A stretch of DNA of 27,361 nt from Candidatus Accumulibacter vicinus (GTDB taxonomy: Bacteria; Pseudomonadota; Gammaproteobacteria; Burkholderiales; Rhodocyclaceae). Positions 1-9,063 of the stretch are shown here, piece after piece. Positions within the stretch are counted from its first letter, which is position 1. The number at the start of each line of letters is the position of its first letter. Below the pieces are notes generated by a model. It saw nothing but the letters and a program-made list of their open reading frames with translations, ran no database searches and had not been told where the DNA came from. The DNA lies in the NCBI GenBank assembly GCA_002425405.1, contig DIME01000188.1, positions 73,261 through 100,621 of the forward strand, given 5' to 3'. The translations under genes were made by a program, and so were the position numbers.

Positions 1-21
1 GCGCGCAGGCGACCGCCGTGC

Positions 22-987
22 TCAAGCACGCAGCAGCCCCCAGGCGAGCAGCACTGCCAGCCACAACAGCAGGCTGCGACGAACGAGCGTCAGCGCACGA
101 GCAATGTCCTCACCGCTGGCTGGCCGCCCTTCGCCAAGGCGTGGCCGCTCTTCCAGCCGGCCGTGGTAGACCGCCGGACCACCGAGCGCGAGACCCAGAC
201 TGCCGGCGCCGGCGGCCATCACCGGGCCGGCGTTCGGGCTTTTCCAGCGTGGCGCCTGTTCCCGCCAGCAGCGCAATGCCGCGCGCGTGCGCCCGCAAAT
301 GGCGTAGGACAAAGCGGTCAGACGCGCGGGCACGAGGTTCAGCAGGTCGTCGATGCGCGCGGCCGCGCAGCCGAATTCGCCGAAGCGCTGATTGCGATAT
401 CCCCACATGGCGTCGAGCGTGTTCGCCAGCCGAAAGAGAACTGCGCCCGCTCCGCCAAGCAGCGCGAACCAGAACAGCGCACCGAAAACGGCGTCGTTAC
501 CGTTCTCCAGTGTCGATTCGATGCACGCCGACGCGACACCGGCGCTGTCGAGTTCTTCGGTCTGGCGCGACACCATCCAGCCGACGTGCTGGCGTGCGGC
601 GCCAAGATCACCCTTCGCCAGGTCATTGGCGACGCGCCGGGCATGTTCGCCAAGGCTGTATCCGCCGAGCGCCAGATAGAGCAGGACGGCGTCGATGAGC
701 GAGCGTGGCAGACCGGGCGGCATCGCCAGCAGGACCAGCAGGGTGATCGCGACGCCTGGCAGAACCAGCAGCCACCAGGCCAGAAGACCACGCAGGCGGC
801 GCCGTTCGCCGGTGTTCAGGGCGCGCTCGCAGGCGCTCGCCAGCGCCCCGAAGCCGACCAGCGGATGCCAGCGCCGCGGCTCGCCGAGCAGCCGGTCGAG
901 TCCTGCGCCGGCAATCGCCGCCAGGGGTAGCAACAGCGACGTTGGCATTTCGGCAGCAAGCAGGGGTAGGGAAAGGACGGTTGGCAT
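22..987 (-). CDS. cbiB: Adenosylcobinamide-phosphate synthase CbiB/CobD
   Basis: Integral membrane enzyme that joins an aminopropanol(-phosphate) arm to adenosylcobyric acid, giving adenosylcobinamide (phosphate), late in cobalamin synthesis. Family hallmarks seen are GEPRRWHPLVGFG near the N-terminus, GEHARRVANDLA, VGWMVSRQTEELD, the invariant-looking ESTLENGNDAVFGALFW and a C-terminal GGPAVYHGRLEERP, with several hydrophobic segments between them. The length (321 aa from this start) fits the family. The start is uncertain. The reading frame is open to 1029; I chose the Met at 987 because the decayed second copy has a Met at the same place, but the Met at 948 is equally plausible, and neither has a good ribosome binding site. 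It is divergent from cobQ with only 34 bp between the starts, so promoters must be short or overlapping. Confidence 0.93.
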   Translation of the reverse strand: MPTVLSLPLLAAEMPTSLLLPLAAIAGAGLDRLLGEPRRWHPLVGFGALASACERALNTGERRRLRGLLAWWLLVLPGVAITLLVLLAMPPGLPRSLIDAVLLYLALGGYSLGEHARRVANDLAKGDLGAARQHVGWMVSRQTEELDSAGVASACIESTLENGNDAVFGALFWFALLGGAGAVLFRLANTLDAMWGYRNQRFGEFGCAAARIDDLLNLVPARLTALSYAICGRTRAALRCWREQAPRWKSPNAGPVMAAGAGSLGLALGGPAVYHGRLEERPRLGEGRPASGEDIARALTLVRRSLLLWLAVLLAWGLLRA

Positions 988-1021
988 GCGACAATCGCGG
1001 CGACGAAACCTGGATTCTACG

Positions 1022-2500
1022 ATGAACAAGACCCCTACCCCCAGCCTGATGGTTCAGGGCTGCACTTCCGATGCCGGCAAGAGCGTGCTGGTGACCGCGC
1101 TGTGCCGCATCCTGCATCGCCGTGGCGTTCGCGTCGCGCCCTTCAAGCCGCAGAATATGGCGCTCAATTCGGCGGTCACCGTCGATGCCGGCGAGATCGG
1201 TCGCGCGCAGGCGCTGCAGGCACTCGCTGCCGGCCTGCCGGCGCACTCCGACTTCAATCCGGTGCTGCTCAAGCCGGCGACCGACAAGCGCGCACAGGTG
1301 ATCATCCACGGCAAGGCACTGCTTGACCTCGACGCGCGCGATTACCATGCCTACAAGCCGCGCGCCATGCAGGCGGTACTCGAATCGTGGCAGCGCCTCT
1401 GCGCACAGTACGAGTGCCTGCTCGTCGAAGGCGCCGGCAGCCCGGCCGAGATCAATCTGCGCGACCGGGACATCGCCAACATGGGTTTTGCCGAAGCCGT
1501 CGATTGCCCGGTGATCCTGATCGCCGACATCGATCGCGGTGGTGTCTTCGCGCATCTTTGCGGCACCCTCGACCTGCTCTCGCCGTCCGAGCAGGCGCGC
1601 GTCAAGGGCTTCGTGATCAATCGCTTTCGTGGCGATATCGGGCTGCTCGAGAGCGGCCTGCGCTGGCTTGAAGGGCGCACCGGCAAGCCGGTTCTCGGCG
1701 TGTTGCCGTATCTGCACGGCCTTTATCTCGATGCCGAGGATGCCGTGCCGCGCACCGTGGAGAACAAAGCGGCGAGCGGCCTGCGGGTCGTCGCGCCGGT
1801 GTATCCGCGCATCTCGAACCACAACGATCTCGACCCGCTGCGTTTCCATCCGGAAGTCGATTTTCGCTTCGTCGGGCCCAATGCGGCACCGCCACCCTGT
1901 GATCTGATCGTGCTGCCTGGTTCCAAGGCGGTACAGTCCGATCTCACCTGGCTGCGTGCGCAGGGCTGGGAGGAGTTCATTCGTCGCCACCTGCGCTACG
2001 GCGGCAAACTGATCGGCATCTGCGGCGGCCTGCAGATGCTCGGCCGCGAACTGCACGATCCGCAGGGGCTTGAAGGCCCGGCCGGCAGCCTGCCGGGACT
2101 CGGATGGCTGGACTATGAAACGCACCTGGCCACCGAGAAGACCCTGGAGAATGTCCGTGGTGAACTGCTGCTTCCCGGAGCCGCTACGGTCGCCGGTTAC
2201 CGCATCCACATGGGCGTCACCAGCGGCGCGGCACTGGCCCGACCGGCGGCGCTCCTCGCCGGCCAGCCCGATGGTGCACTATCGAACGATGGACAGATTC
2301 TCGCGACCTACTGTCACGGCTTGTTCGATTCTCCGCCAGCGCTATCGGCGTTGCTGACCTGGGCCGGATACCGGCCAACCCAGGACTTCGACCCGCGTCA
2401 GCGCCGCGAACAGGACATTGACCGCCTCGCCGACGCCGTCGAGCAACATCTGGATCTGCAGCGCCTGGCCGAGTGGCTGCCGGCGCAGGCCATCAGCTAG
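1022..2500 (+). CDS. cobQ: Cobyric acid synthase, glutamine-dependent
   Basis: Amidates four side chains of the corrin ring (adenosylcobyrinate a,c-diamide to adenosylcobyrate) using glutamine and ATP. The 492-aa protein shows the expected two halves. The N-terminal dethiobiotin-synthetase-like ATPase has VQGCTSDAGKSVLVTALCR and KPQNMALNSAV, then LLVEGAGSPAEINLRD and ADIDRGGVFAHL. The C-terminal class I glutaminase has the nucleophile Cys334 in LIGICGGLQMLG and the His432 of ATYCHGLFDSP. Length and motifs are complete, so it should be functional, unlike the second copy at 10300. An upstream in-frame extension to 695 lies antisense inside cbiB and is not believed. It converges on the universal stress gene with only 9 bp between stops. 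Confidence 0.97.
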   Translation: MNKTPTPSLMVQGCTSDAGKSVLVTALCRILHRRGVRVAPFKPQNMALNSAVTVDAGEIGRAQALQALAAGLPAHSDFNPVLLKPATDKRAQVIIHGKALLDLDARDYHAYKPRAMQAVLESWQRLCAQYECLLVEGAGSPAEINLRDRDIANMGFAEAVDCPVILIADIDRGGVFAHLCGTLDLLSPSEQARVKGFVINRFRGDIGLLESGLRWLEGRTGKPVLGVLPYLHGLYLDAEDAVPRTVENKAASGLRVVAPVYPRISNHNDLDPLRFHPEVDFRFVGPNAAPPPCDLIVLPGSKAVQSDLTWLRAQGWEEFIRRHLRYGGKLIGICGGLQMLGRELHDPQGLEGPAGSLPGLGWLDYETHLATEKTLENVRGELLLPGAATVAGYRIHMGVTSGAALARPAALLAGQPDGALSNDGQILATYCHGLFDSPPALSALLTWAGYRPTQDFDPRQRREQDIDRLADAVEQHLDLQRLAEWLPAQAIS

Positions 2501-2509
2501 ATTCCTTGG

Positions 2510-2974
2510 CTATTCGTCGCTCTCTTCGCCGCGCACCAGCAGCAGCGAGGTATGCCCCTTGCGCACCAGGCGGTCGGCGACACTGCCGACGAAGAAGCGC
2601 TCGATGCCGCGCCGCCCATGCGTACCGACGACCACCAGGTCGGCCTGCCATTCGCTTGCCGCGTCGATGAGCATGTCCGAAACATGCTTCTGCTCAGACT
2701 CGACGAGCCTGATTTCGGCCTCGATCCCGGCCGCCCGCGCCTCGTCGGCAAGCCGGCCGAGAAACCCCTGCGCACCCAGGCGCATGCGCGCCTCGGTCTT
2801 GCCAACGCTGTTTGGCAACATCATCGCCATTTCCCGTTGCGCGAGAATCGTTTCGTCGATCGCGTGGCAGATCGCCAGTCGTGCACCGCTGGCCTTGGCA
2901 AGTTCAATCGCTGCCTGCATGACCTGGCTGGTCATGAAGCTCTCATCAACCGCGACCATGATTCGCTTGTACAT
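2510..2974 (-). CDS. Universal stress protein, UspA family
   Basis: Small cytoplasmic ATP-binding stress protein, 154 aa, a single Usp domain. The N-terminus MYKRIMVAVDES is the first beta strand and nucleotide-contact Asp. Near the C-terminus GTHGRRGIERFFVGS fits the G-2x-G-9x-G-(S/T) nucleotide-binding signature of ATP-binding Usp proteins. The start is supported by a GAGGAG-like site just upstream of the Met at 2974. It lies between cobQ (convergent) and cobU (same strand, 79 bp away) and is probably a bystander rather than a cobalamin gene. No operator was seen. Confidence 0.93.
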   Translation of the reverse strand: MYKRIMVAVDESFMTSQVMQAAIELAKASGARLAICHAIDETILAQREMAMMLPNSVGKTEARMRLGAQGFLGRLADEARAAGIEAEIRLVESEQKHVSDMLIDAASEWQADLVVVGTHGRRGIERFFVGSVADRLVRKGHTSLLLVRGEESDE

Positions 2975-3053
2975 CTCTTGGCTCCTCGTTCGGCAAAATT
3001 GTCAGACAGGATCAACATTAACACTGATCCGCCGCCAGCAGAGCAAGCGCCAG

Positions 3054-3599
3054 CTACTTGAGGGTCAGCGGCAAACCCGCCGCCACCAGCGTCACCCGTT
3101 CGCACACCGCCGCCACCCGCTGGTTCAGCCGTCCATGCTCATCGGCAAACAGTCGCGACAGTGGCGTCGTCGGCACGATGCCGCAACCGACCTCGTTGGA
3201 GACCAGGATGACCCGCCCCGGCAGTTCCGGCAGCCGGTCGACCAGTGCTTGCGTCGCGCCGGCGAGGCGCTGGCAATGCACCGCCTCGCCGGCTTCAGCC
3301 TGGTTCGCCGCTTCGCCGGCAAACAACAGATTCGACAACCACAGCGTCAGGCAATCGACGAGCAGGCAGACTTCGGGCGCCGCGTGTCGATGCAGGGCCG
3401 TGGCCAGTTCGATCGGTTCGACGACCAGACCCCATTCGGGACAGCGCCGCGCCCGATGATGTTCGATACGCCGCGACATTTCAGCATCGAGTGCCAACGC
3501 CGTCGCCACGTAGATGACGCGCAATCCGCTTTCGCTGGCCCGGCGTTCGGCCAGGACGCTCTTGCCCGAACGGGCACCGCCGATGATCAGTTCTCGCAT
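3054..3599 (-). CDS. cobU: Bifunctional adenosylcobinamide kinase / guanylyltransferase
   Basis: Phosphorylates adenosylcobinamide and then transfers GMP to it, giving adenosylcobinamide-GDP for nucleotide-loop assembly. The 181-aa protein starts with MRELIIGGARSGKS (P-loop at residues 7-14). It has IYVATA, the His47/His48 pair of RIEHHRARR that includes the guanylylated His of the family, LLVDCLTLWLSNLL, and VILVSNEVGCGIVP, and ends with the conserved GRLNQ region. Length is normal. The open frame extends upstream to 3875, but that part is antisense to cobT and lacks homology, so I start at 3599. It is divergent from cobT, with 65 bp between the starts, and together they supply both halves of the loop-assembly step. 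Confidence 0.95.
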   Translation of the reverse strand: MRELIIGGARSGKSVLAERRASESGLRVIYVATALALDAEMSRRIEHHRARRCPEWGLVVEPIELATALHRHAAPEVCLLVDCLTLWLSNLLFAGEAANQAEAGEAVHCQRLAGATQALVDRLPELPGRVILVSNEVGCGIVPTTPLSRLFADEHGRLNQRVAAVCERVTLVAAGLPLTLK

Positions 3600-3629
3600 G
3601 CGGCGAAGCTTAGCACGACCGGGGATGCG

Positions 3630-3635
3630 TATAAT
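3630..3635 (+). promoter_or_regulatory. Possible -10 box for cobT
   Basis: A perfect TATAAT sits 30 nt before the cobT start in the short cobU-cobT divergent spacer. No convincing -35 box is found at 16-18 nt upstream, so this is a weak call. I see no cobalamin riboswitch (B12 box) in this spacer or before cobQ. Confidence 0.3.
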
Positions 3636-3664
3636 CGGCGTCTTTCTTCCCCTCTGGCCAGCGC

Positions 3665-4693
3665 ATGCATTTCTCCATCCCGCCCACCGCCGCCGTCCCC
3701 GAGCTACAGGCCCGCATCGACGGCAAGACCAAACCGCCCGGCTCACTGGGTCGGCTCGAACGTCTGGCGCTGCAGATCGGGCAGATACAGCAGTCCTTGA
3801 CGCCGAGTCTCGACCATCCTCACCTGCTGGTCTTCGCTGGCGACCATGGCGCGGCATGCGCCGGCATTTCGGCATTCCCGCAGGAAGTGACCTGGCAGAT
3901 GGTCGAAAACTTCCTCGCTGGCGGCGCAGCGATCAATGTCTTCGCCCGTCACAACGGCCTGCAACTGCAGGTCATCGACGCCGGCGTCGCGCATGACTTC
4001 GGCGTGCGCGACGCTCTGGTCGACGCCAAGATCGCTTTCGGAACAGGCAACTATCTCGAACAGCCGGCGATGAGCGCGAGCCAGCGCGATGCCGCGCTGG
4101 CCCGCGGCGCGGCCATCGTCGGTGCGCTGGCCGATCGTGGCTGCCGGGTGGTCGGTTTCGGCGAGATGGGGATCGGCAATACCGCCGCTGCTTCGCTGCT
4201 GACGCATTCTCTGACCGGCACGCCGCTGGCCGATTGCGTCGGGCGGGGTAGCGGCCTCGACGATCCTGGGCTCGCCCGCAAACAGGCGCTGCTGGCGCAG
4301 GCGGTGAAGCGTGCCGCGCTGTCCCCTGGCGCCGACGCGCTGTGCGTACTCGCCGAGTTCGGAGGTTTTGAAATCGCAATGATGAGCGGCGCGATGCTCG
4401 CCGCTGCCGAGCGCGGTCTGCTGCTGCTGATCGACGGATTCATCGTCACTTCAGCGCTGCTGGTTGCCGCCGCCATCGCACCGAATATTCGCGACTATTG
4501 TGTCTATTGCCACCGCTCGGCAGAGCCTGGCCATCTTGCACAACTGCGCGCCCTGAACGCCGAACCGCTGCTCGACCTCGGCCTGCGCCTCGGCGAGGGC
4601 ACCGGCGCTGCACTGGCCTGGCCGCTGGTGCGCGCTGCCGCCGCCTTCCTCAACGAAATGGCCAGTTTTGCGGCAGCCGGCGTCAGTCGGTGA
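3665..4693 (+). CDS. cobT: Nicotinate-nucleotide--dimethylbenzimidazole phosphoribosyltransferase
   Basis: Makes alpha-ribazole phosphate from nicotinate mononucleotide and dimethylbenzimidazole, the lower ligand of cobalamin. The 342-aa protein has the family's early KTKPPGSLGRLE, VFAGDHGAACAGISAFPQEVT, the GEMGIGNTAAASLL substrate loop, and near the C-terminus RLGEGTGAALAWPL, where Glu311 matches the catalytic base position (Glu317 in the well-studied Salmonella enzyme). Length is typical, so it should be active. The partner genes cobS and cobC are not in this window. It converges on the RTX gene. Confidence 0.96.
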   Translation: MHFSIPPTAAVPELQARIDGKTKPPGSLGRLERLALQIGQIQQSLTPSLDHPHLLVFAGDHGAACAGISAFPQEVTWQMVENFLAGGAAINVFARHNGLQLQVIDAGVAHDFGVRDALVDAKIAFGTGNYLEQPAMSASQRDAALARGAAIVGALADRGCRVVGFGEMGIGNTAAASLLTHSLTGTPLADCVGRGSGLDDPGLARKQALLAQAVKRAALSPGADALCVLAEFGGFEIAMMSGAMLAAAERGLLLLIDGFIVTSALLVAAAIAPNIRDYCVYCHRSAEPGHLAQLRALNAEPLLDLGLRLGEGTGAALAWPLVRAAAAFLNEMASFAAAGVSR

Positions 4694-4725
4694 GCAGATC
4701 CGAGCAGCCACTTGATGGGGTCTGC
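4694..4725. terminator. Possible bidirectional hairpin between cobT and the RTX gene
   Basis: Arms 4694-4701 (GCAGATCC) and 4718-4725 (GGGTCTGC) can pair over 8 bp with one G-U, right after the cobT stop and just before the convergent RTX stop. There is no T-tract, so intrinsic termination is uncertain. Confidence 0.28.
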
Positions 4726-4733
4726 TGCGGGAT

Positions 4734-7700
4734 TCAGACAAACTCGATACCAGACTCGTACAGCCCCACGAGATTGATGTTGACTGCGTTCTGCGTGGTT
4801 TCGGCGGCCAGTACACCCAGGCCGGACGGGGTGAGCACACCGTTATCGAGCAGGCTGGTGAAGTACGCCAGGGCATCGGGCGGAGGCGCACTGCCAATCA
4901 CATTGGTGTAAAGGAGGCTGACGACCGCCTGGTGGCTGGCAGCGGCACCTAGCCTGACGTCGAGCGCCAGTTGCATCAGGCTTTGGTCGGACATGCCGCC
5001 GTCGAGCAGACCGAGCGCGATGCCGACATAGGTGCGATTGTGGACCGCAGTCGCACCAAAGACCGCGCCCAGAATCTTGGCGGTCGTGCCGGCATGGCCG
5101 TCGATGTCGATCGCCAGACTGTGGTCGGAAAAATGAAGGCGTTCAAAATCGTACAGAAGGTCACGACCCTCGCTGCCGGAAGTATCCTGTACCGACCACC
5201 CAGTGCCCGGCACACCCAGGACATAACGGCTGGCAGGGCCACCATAGTTGATGGTGTCGATGCCGTCACCGCCACCCAAGGTGTCGTTGCCCGCGCCGCC
5301 GGTCAGCGTGTCGTTGCCGCCCAAACCATAGATCAGGTCGTTGTCCGCACCGCCGGTCAGCTTGTCGCCACCGGAGGTGCCGGTGATGTTCGCGACGCGT
5401 GGGAAAGCGTTGATACTGTAGGCGCCCGTACCGACATCGAAATCGGAAACGGCGAGGTACATCGTGCCGCTGGTCTGCGCGGTAAACGTGATTTCGGCAT
5501 TGAGAGAGCCCAGACTGTCGTCGTCGTAAGCGATGGCGGTGCCGTCCGCGTCGAGCAGCACCAGGTAGGGGTCGGCCAGACCGGTGCTGCGCAGGTCTAC
5601 CGAATACTGCACGCCCGCCATCGTGGACAGCGCGAACATGTCGATGTCGCTGGGAACACCAATGCTGCCGGTGAGCACTGAGCCGCCGCTCACCAGGCGG
5701 CCGCCTGTAGCCGTCGACCCCAGGTAGTCGTCGACCGGGAGCGTGGCAGAAATACTGTAAGTGCCGGTCGCCTCGGCATAGTCGTAGGCCGCCAGGTAGT
5801 AGGTCCCCGAGGTGGAGGGCGTGTAGTAGATCCGCGAATCCAGCGGCAGCGGACCGCCGTCATCGTCGTAGGTGATCAGGTTCACCTCGGGCTGTAGGCC
5901 GTAGAGCACCAGGAAAGGGTCTACCGCACTGCTGAGCGGGCTGATCATGTCGAAGAGGTAGGTGGCACCAGCGCTCAGGTCCACCTTGAACAGGTCACCG
6001 TCGTTGCTGCTGTCGATGCGGGCGCTGAGCGCCGGACTGTTGACCGTGATCATCCCCGTGGTGTTCAGGCTCAATGGATAGTCGTCGGTCGCGGGCACGG
6101 CGGCGGTGGTGAAGTTCCACGAACTCGTGTCGAGAAGGCCCGCGTAGTTGTTGCCCGAGGCATCGTGAAAGGCGCTTGCGTCGACGTTGACGTAGAAGCT
6201 GGTGCCTGCAGGCAGGTTCTCGCCCGGGTTGAGGGTGACGCTGTTGCCCGCGATACGCACTGCGGCGCTGTCATTGGCATGGATCTCGCGCACCAGGCTG
6301 CCGTTGCTGTTGTAGATCCGGATGCTGCCGCTGCCGGCCAGCACCGTTTCGCTGAAGCCCAGCACGAGATCGGCACTGACGCTGACGGCCTGCGCATCGT
6401 CCGCCGGCGTCCGGTTGACCAGGGTGGGCGCCACCGAATCAGCGGTCGTGGCCCGCAAGAGGTAGCCGCCGGTGCCGGTGTCGTAGTCGACAGCGGCCAG
6501 GTAGTACGAACCGGTCGTCAACGCCGTATAGCTGATGCGTGCGTTGCCGGAACCGCCGCTGTCGTCGTCGAAGGCCACCTGCGTGATGGTCGGACTGAAC
6601 AGCGCGAGAAAGGGGTCGGCCAGTCCGCCGGCGTTGCGCTGCAGGTCGAAGGTGTAGTTGACGCCAGCCAGCAACTCGACCCGGAACAGATCCTGGTCCT
6701 TAGGCACTTCGATCACTCCCGATGCGCTTGCGCCATTGACGACGACCAGCCCGGGGGTGTCGGTGCTGTAGGGATAGTCGTCGGTCACCGTGGCGGCGCC
6801 GGTGCTGAAGTTCCAGGCGCTGGTCGTCAGTATGCCGCCATGGGGATTGCCGGCCAGGTCGCGGAAAGCACCGGCATCGACGGTGATGGTGTAGCTGCTG
6901 CCAGCAGCCAGATCGGCCGTCGGATTGATCGTCACCGTACTGCCGTCAATCGTGATCTGGCTACCGTCAGTCACCGCGATCGTGCGTAGCTGCCCAAGTG
7001 CATCGCGGATGTTGAGGTTGCCACTGCCGGTGCGAACGCTTTCGTTGAAGACGATCACCAGGTTGGCATTGCGCGCGACATTGCCGCTGTCGTCAGCCGG
7101 CGTCAGTGCCACGATCTGCGGAGCCGTGCTGTCGGTGCTGCCGGTGTTGAAATTCCAGCGGGTCGCGCTGCTGATGCCGGCGAAGGGATTATCCGCGAGG
7201 TCGGTCAATGCGCCGGTCGACACGGTGATGTAGTAACCGCGACTGGCCAGCAGATCGGTGGCAGGGTCGACGATCACGGTACTGCCATTGATGCGCACCT
7301 GCGCCGCATCACCGGCGCTGATGCTGCGCGCCAGGCTGCCGTCGCTGTGATAGATGCTGATCGTACCGTTGCCGGCCTTGATGGCCTCGTCGAAGCTGAG
7401 CACCAGATTTGCACCGACGGCGACGTTGCTGCCGTTGTCCGACGGGTTCAGACTGACCAGTTGCGGTGCCGTGGTGTCGCTGTCGGCAGACAACTGGTCG
7501 AGCGTGCGCGTGCTGTCGGCAAACTGAAAACGTTCGACCTCGCTGATCCGGTCGCTGCCGCTGGTCGAGCTGCTGATGGTCAGCACACCGCCGCTGCTGC
7601 TGATGGTGTAACTGGCGAAGCTGCCCTCGAACACCGCTGTGTCGGTACCGGCGCCGCCACGAAGGTCGTCGTTGCCCGTGCCGCCGACCAGCGTATCGTC

Positions 7701-8681
7701 ACCGGCACTGCCGTAGAGCTCGTCATTGCCGGCGGCGCCGCGCAACAGGTTGGCCGTGTCGTTGCCGGTGATCACATCATTGCCGCCGCCCCCCTCGGCG
7801 TTCTCGATCGTCGCGTTGTAGGCGATCGCGATGTTGTTGCTCATGTCATTACCTGACGAGAACGCGCCAGCGTGCAGGTCGATGCGGCTGGGCGTGGACC
7901 AGCCGCTCAGGTTCAGGGTATCCAGACCGCCCGCGTCGTAGAGGGTCAGGATCGGATGCGCATTGCGCGAGAAATCATAGATCGCACGGGTGCTGTCGAC
8001 GATGTTGCTCCCAAAGCCGTAGACCGTGTTGTCCAGCCGCGTACTGGTGGAGGCTCCATAAATCGCCTGGATCGCCATGACGTCGTTGAGCATCGGCGTC
8101 TGCGCCGAGTAGGTCCGGCCATCGCTGCCCGTCCAGTCGGCCTGCATCACCTCGGACGAGTAATAGGGCGCCGCGTAGCGCGGGCCGAAGTAGGACATCA
8201 CCGACAGCACCACGCTATCCTGGTACGACGAGGGTGCCCAGTTGCCATTGCCGTTGTAGTCACCCATGTGGTTGAGACCCAGCGCATGCCCGAGTTCATG
8301 GATGAAAGTATCAAAGCCGTAGCCGCCGATCAGCGGCGTGATCAGGTCCGATTCGGTGCTGTTGAACCAGGCGCTGCCGATTTCCGGGTAGTAGGCGTGG
8401 GCGAAGCCGATATTGGAGGTGGTGTAGCCAAACTCGATGTAGGTGGTGCCCGCCGTGCCCTGCACAAAGTCCGGAGAGATCAGATCGTCCCAGGTGACCA
8501 TCGCCAGGGTCATCATCGACCGCTGATCAGCATCGAATGAACGGAACGCTGCAGCCTCGCCCTGCGAATACAGACCCGGGGCCGTGCCCGGAAAAGAATA
8601 GCTGATACTGGTGCCACGCCAGCTCCGGCCCGAGTTGAGCTGGTCCAGTACCTGGGTCAAGGTCAAGTTTGCAATGGTCAT
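4734..8681 (-). CDS. Serralysin-like RTX metalloprotease with Ig-like and PPC-like repeats
   Basis: A 1315-aa protein probably exported by a type I secretion system, with no Sec signal. The N-terminal catalytic domain carries the zinc motif HELGHALGLNH (residues 128-138) and a Met-turn SVMSYF (Met162), as in M10B serralysins. Next come calcium-binding RTX nonapeptides (about 298-346, GGAGNDELYG type), two Big_5/Ig-like repeats starting TAPQ (about 403-620), a PPC-like beta domain with DPFLALF, a third Ig-like repeat (about 740-855), two more PPC-like domains, a second RTX block (about 1095-1140) and a C-terminal region resembling DUF4214, ending IEFV. The start at 8681 is preferred over 8717 because of an AGGGGG site. 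The substrate is unknown. No secretion genes lie nearby. Confidence 0.88.
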   Translation of the reverse strand: MTIANLTLTQVLDQLNSGRSWRGTSISYSFPGTAPGLYSQGEAAAFRSFDADQRSMMTLAMVTWDDLISPDFVQGTAGTTYIEFGYTTSNIGFAHAYYPEIGSAWFNSTESDLITPLIGGYGFDTFIHELGHALGLNHMGDYNGNGNWAPSSYQDSVVLSVMSYFGPRYAAPYYSSEVMQADWTGSDGRTYSAQTPMLNDVMAIQAIYGASTSTRLDNTVYGFGSNIVDSTRAIYDFSRNAHPILTLYDAGGLDTLNLSGWSTPSRIDLHAGAFSSGNDMSNNIAIAYNATIENAEGGGGNDVITGNDTANLLRGAAGNDELYGSAGDDTLVGGTGNDDLRGGAGTDTAVFEGSFASYTISSSGGVLTISSSTSGSDRISEVERFQFADSTRTLDQLSADSDTTAPQLVSLNPSDNGSNVAVGANLVLSFDEAIKAGNGTISIYHSDGSLARSISAGDAAQVRINGSTVIVDPATDLLASRGYYITVSTGALTDLADNPFAGISSATRWNFNTGSTDSTAPQIVALTPADDSGNVARNANLVIVFNESVRTGSGNLNIRDALGQLRTIAVTDGSQITIDGSTVTINPTADLAAGSSYTITVDAGAFRDLAGNPHGGILTTSAWNFSTGAATVTDDYPYSTDTPGLVVVNGASASGVIEVPKDQDLFRVELLAGVNYTFDLQRNAGGLADPFLALFSPTITQVAFDDDSGGSGNARISYTALTTGSYYLAAVDYDTGTGGYLLRATTADSVAPTLVNRTPADDAQAVSVSADLVLGFSETVLAGSGSIRIYNSNGSLVREIHANDSAAVRIAGNSVTLNPGENLPAGTSFYVNVDASAFHDASGNNYAGLLDTSSWNFTTAAVPATDDYPLSLNTTGMITVNSPALSARIDSSNDGDLFKVDLSAGATYLFDMISPLSSAVDPFLVLYGLQPEVNLITYDDDGGPLPLDSRIYYTPSTSGTYYLAAYDYAEATGTYSISATLPVDDYLGSTATGGRLVSGGSVLTGSIGVPSDIDMFALSTMAGVQYSVDLRSTGLADPYLVLLDADGTAIAYDDDSLGSLNAEITFTAQTSGTMYLAVSDFDVGTGAYSINAFPRVANITGTSGGDKLTGGADNDLIYGLGGNDTLTGGAGNDTLGGGDGIDTINYGGPASRYVLGVPGTGWSVQDTSGSEGRDLLYDFERLHFSDHSLAIDIDGHAGTTAKILGAVFGATAVHNRTYVGIALGLLDGGMSDQSLMQLALDVRLGAAASHQAVVSLLYTNVIGSAPPPDALAYFTSLLDNGVLTPSGLGVLAAETTQNAVNINLVGLYESGIEFV

Positions 8682-8685
8682 GATG

Positions 8686-8691
8686 CCCCCT
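8686..8691 (-). promoter_or_regulatory. Ribosome binding site deciding the RTX start
   Basis: AGGGGG on the minus strand lies 4 nt upstream of the Met codon at 8681. The more upstream Met at 8717 has no such site, which is why the shorter start is used. Confidence 0.55.
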
Positions 8692-9010
8692 ATGGTCAGT
8701 GATGGGGAAACCAACAAGCAGCGCCGCCTCCCTGGTCACCTCCCACATGCCGGCGGACTTTGGGCAGCTCACGTCACTCTTCGGTAACAGTCTGATTATA
8801 ATCAATTGATCGCCCGTGCGAGGCAGTTTCTGGTTGAGGGTTCGGTCTTGCTTGCCAGGATCGGCGTTTTCTCAGGAATGGCCTGGCTGATACAACACGC
8901 GAGCGCGTCACGCTTCTCGAACACCTCTGCGTCAAGCAAGGCGGAACCGAGCCGGCCTGGTGAAAGGGATGGAAGCGAGGGTGACGAGCTTCGGGAAGGC
9001 TGGCGACCAC
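8692..9010. other. Intergenic stretch, no gene recognised
   Basis: About 320 bp between the RTX start and the IS91-type end. Short open frames on both strands here have no recognisable domains. An AT-rich palindrome GATTATAATC at 8794-8803 offers a TATAAT on both strands and could be the -10 region of the RTX gene, though no -35 box is evident. Confidence 0.4.
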
Positions 9011-9063
9011 CAGTCTGGACCTTTGCGCATGGATACTTCCAACCCGCACCTACCAGGCGATAC
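9011..9063 (-). repeat. IS91-type 3' terminal segment, copy A
   Basis: This 53-bp segment spans the last codons and stop of the IS91-type transposase fragment and the sequence beyond it. An inverted copy with 51 of 53 matches sits at 27249-27301. Homology between the two copies stops sharply at CCAGACTG, which suggests the IS boundary. Confidence 0.75.

Noticed and set aside
623..2209. Long minus-strand open frame over cobQ
   Set aside because: Antisense to a well-supported cobQ; no motifs. A high-GC shadow.
3600..3664. Cobalamin riboswitch before cobT or cobU
   Set aside because: The spacer is 65 bp, too short for a B12 riboswitch, and no B12 box is seen; the cbiB-cobQ spacer is shorter still.
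8774..9049. 92-aa minus-strand gene and overlapping plus-strand frames
   Set aside because: No homology recognised, and they run across the IS91-type end; likely chance frames.
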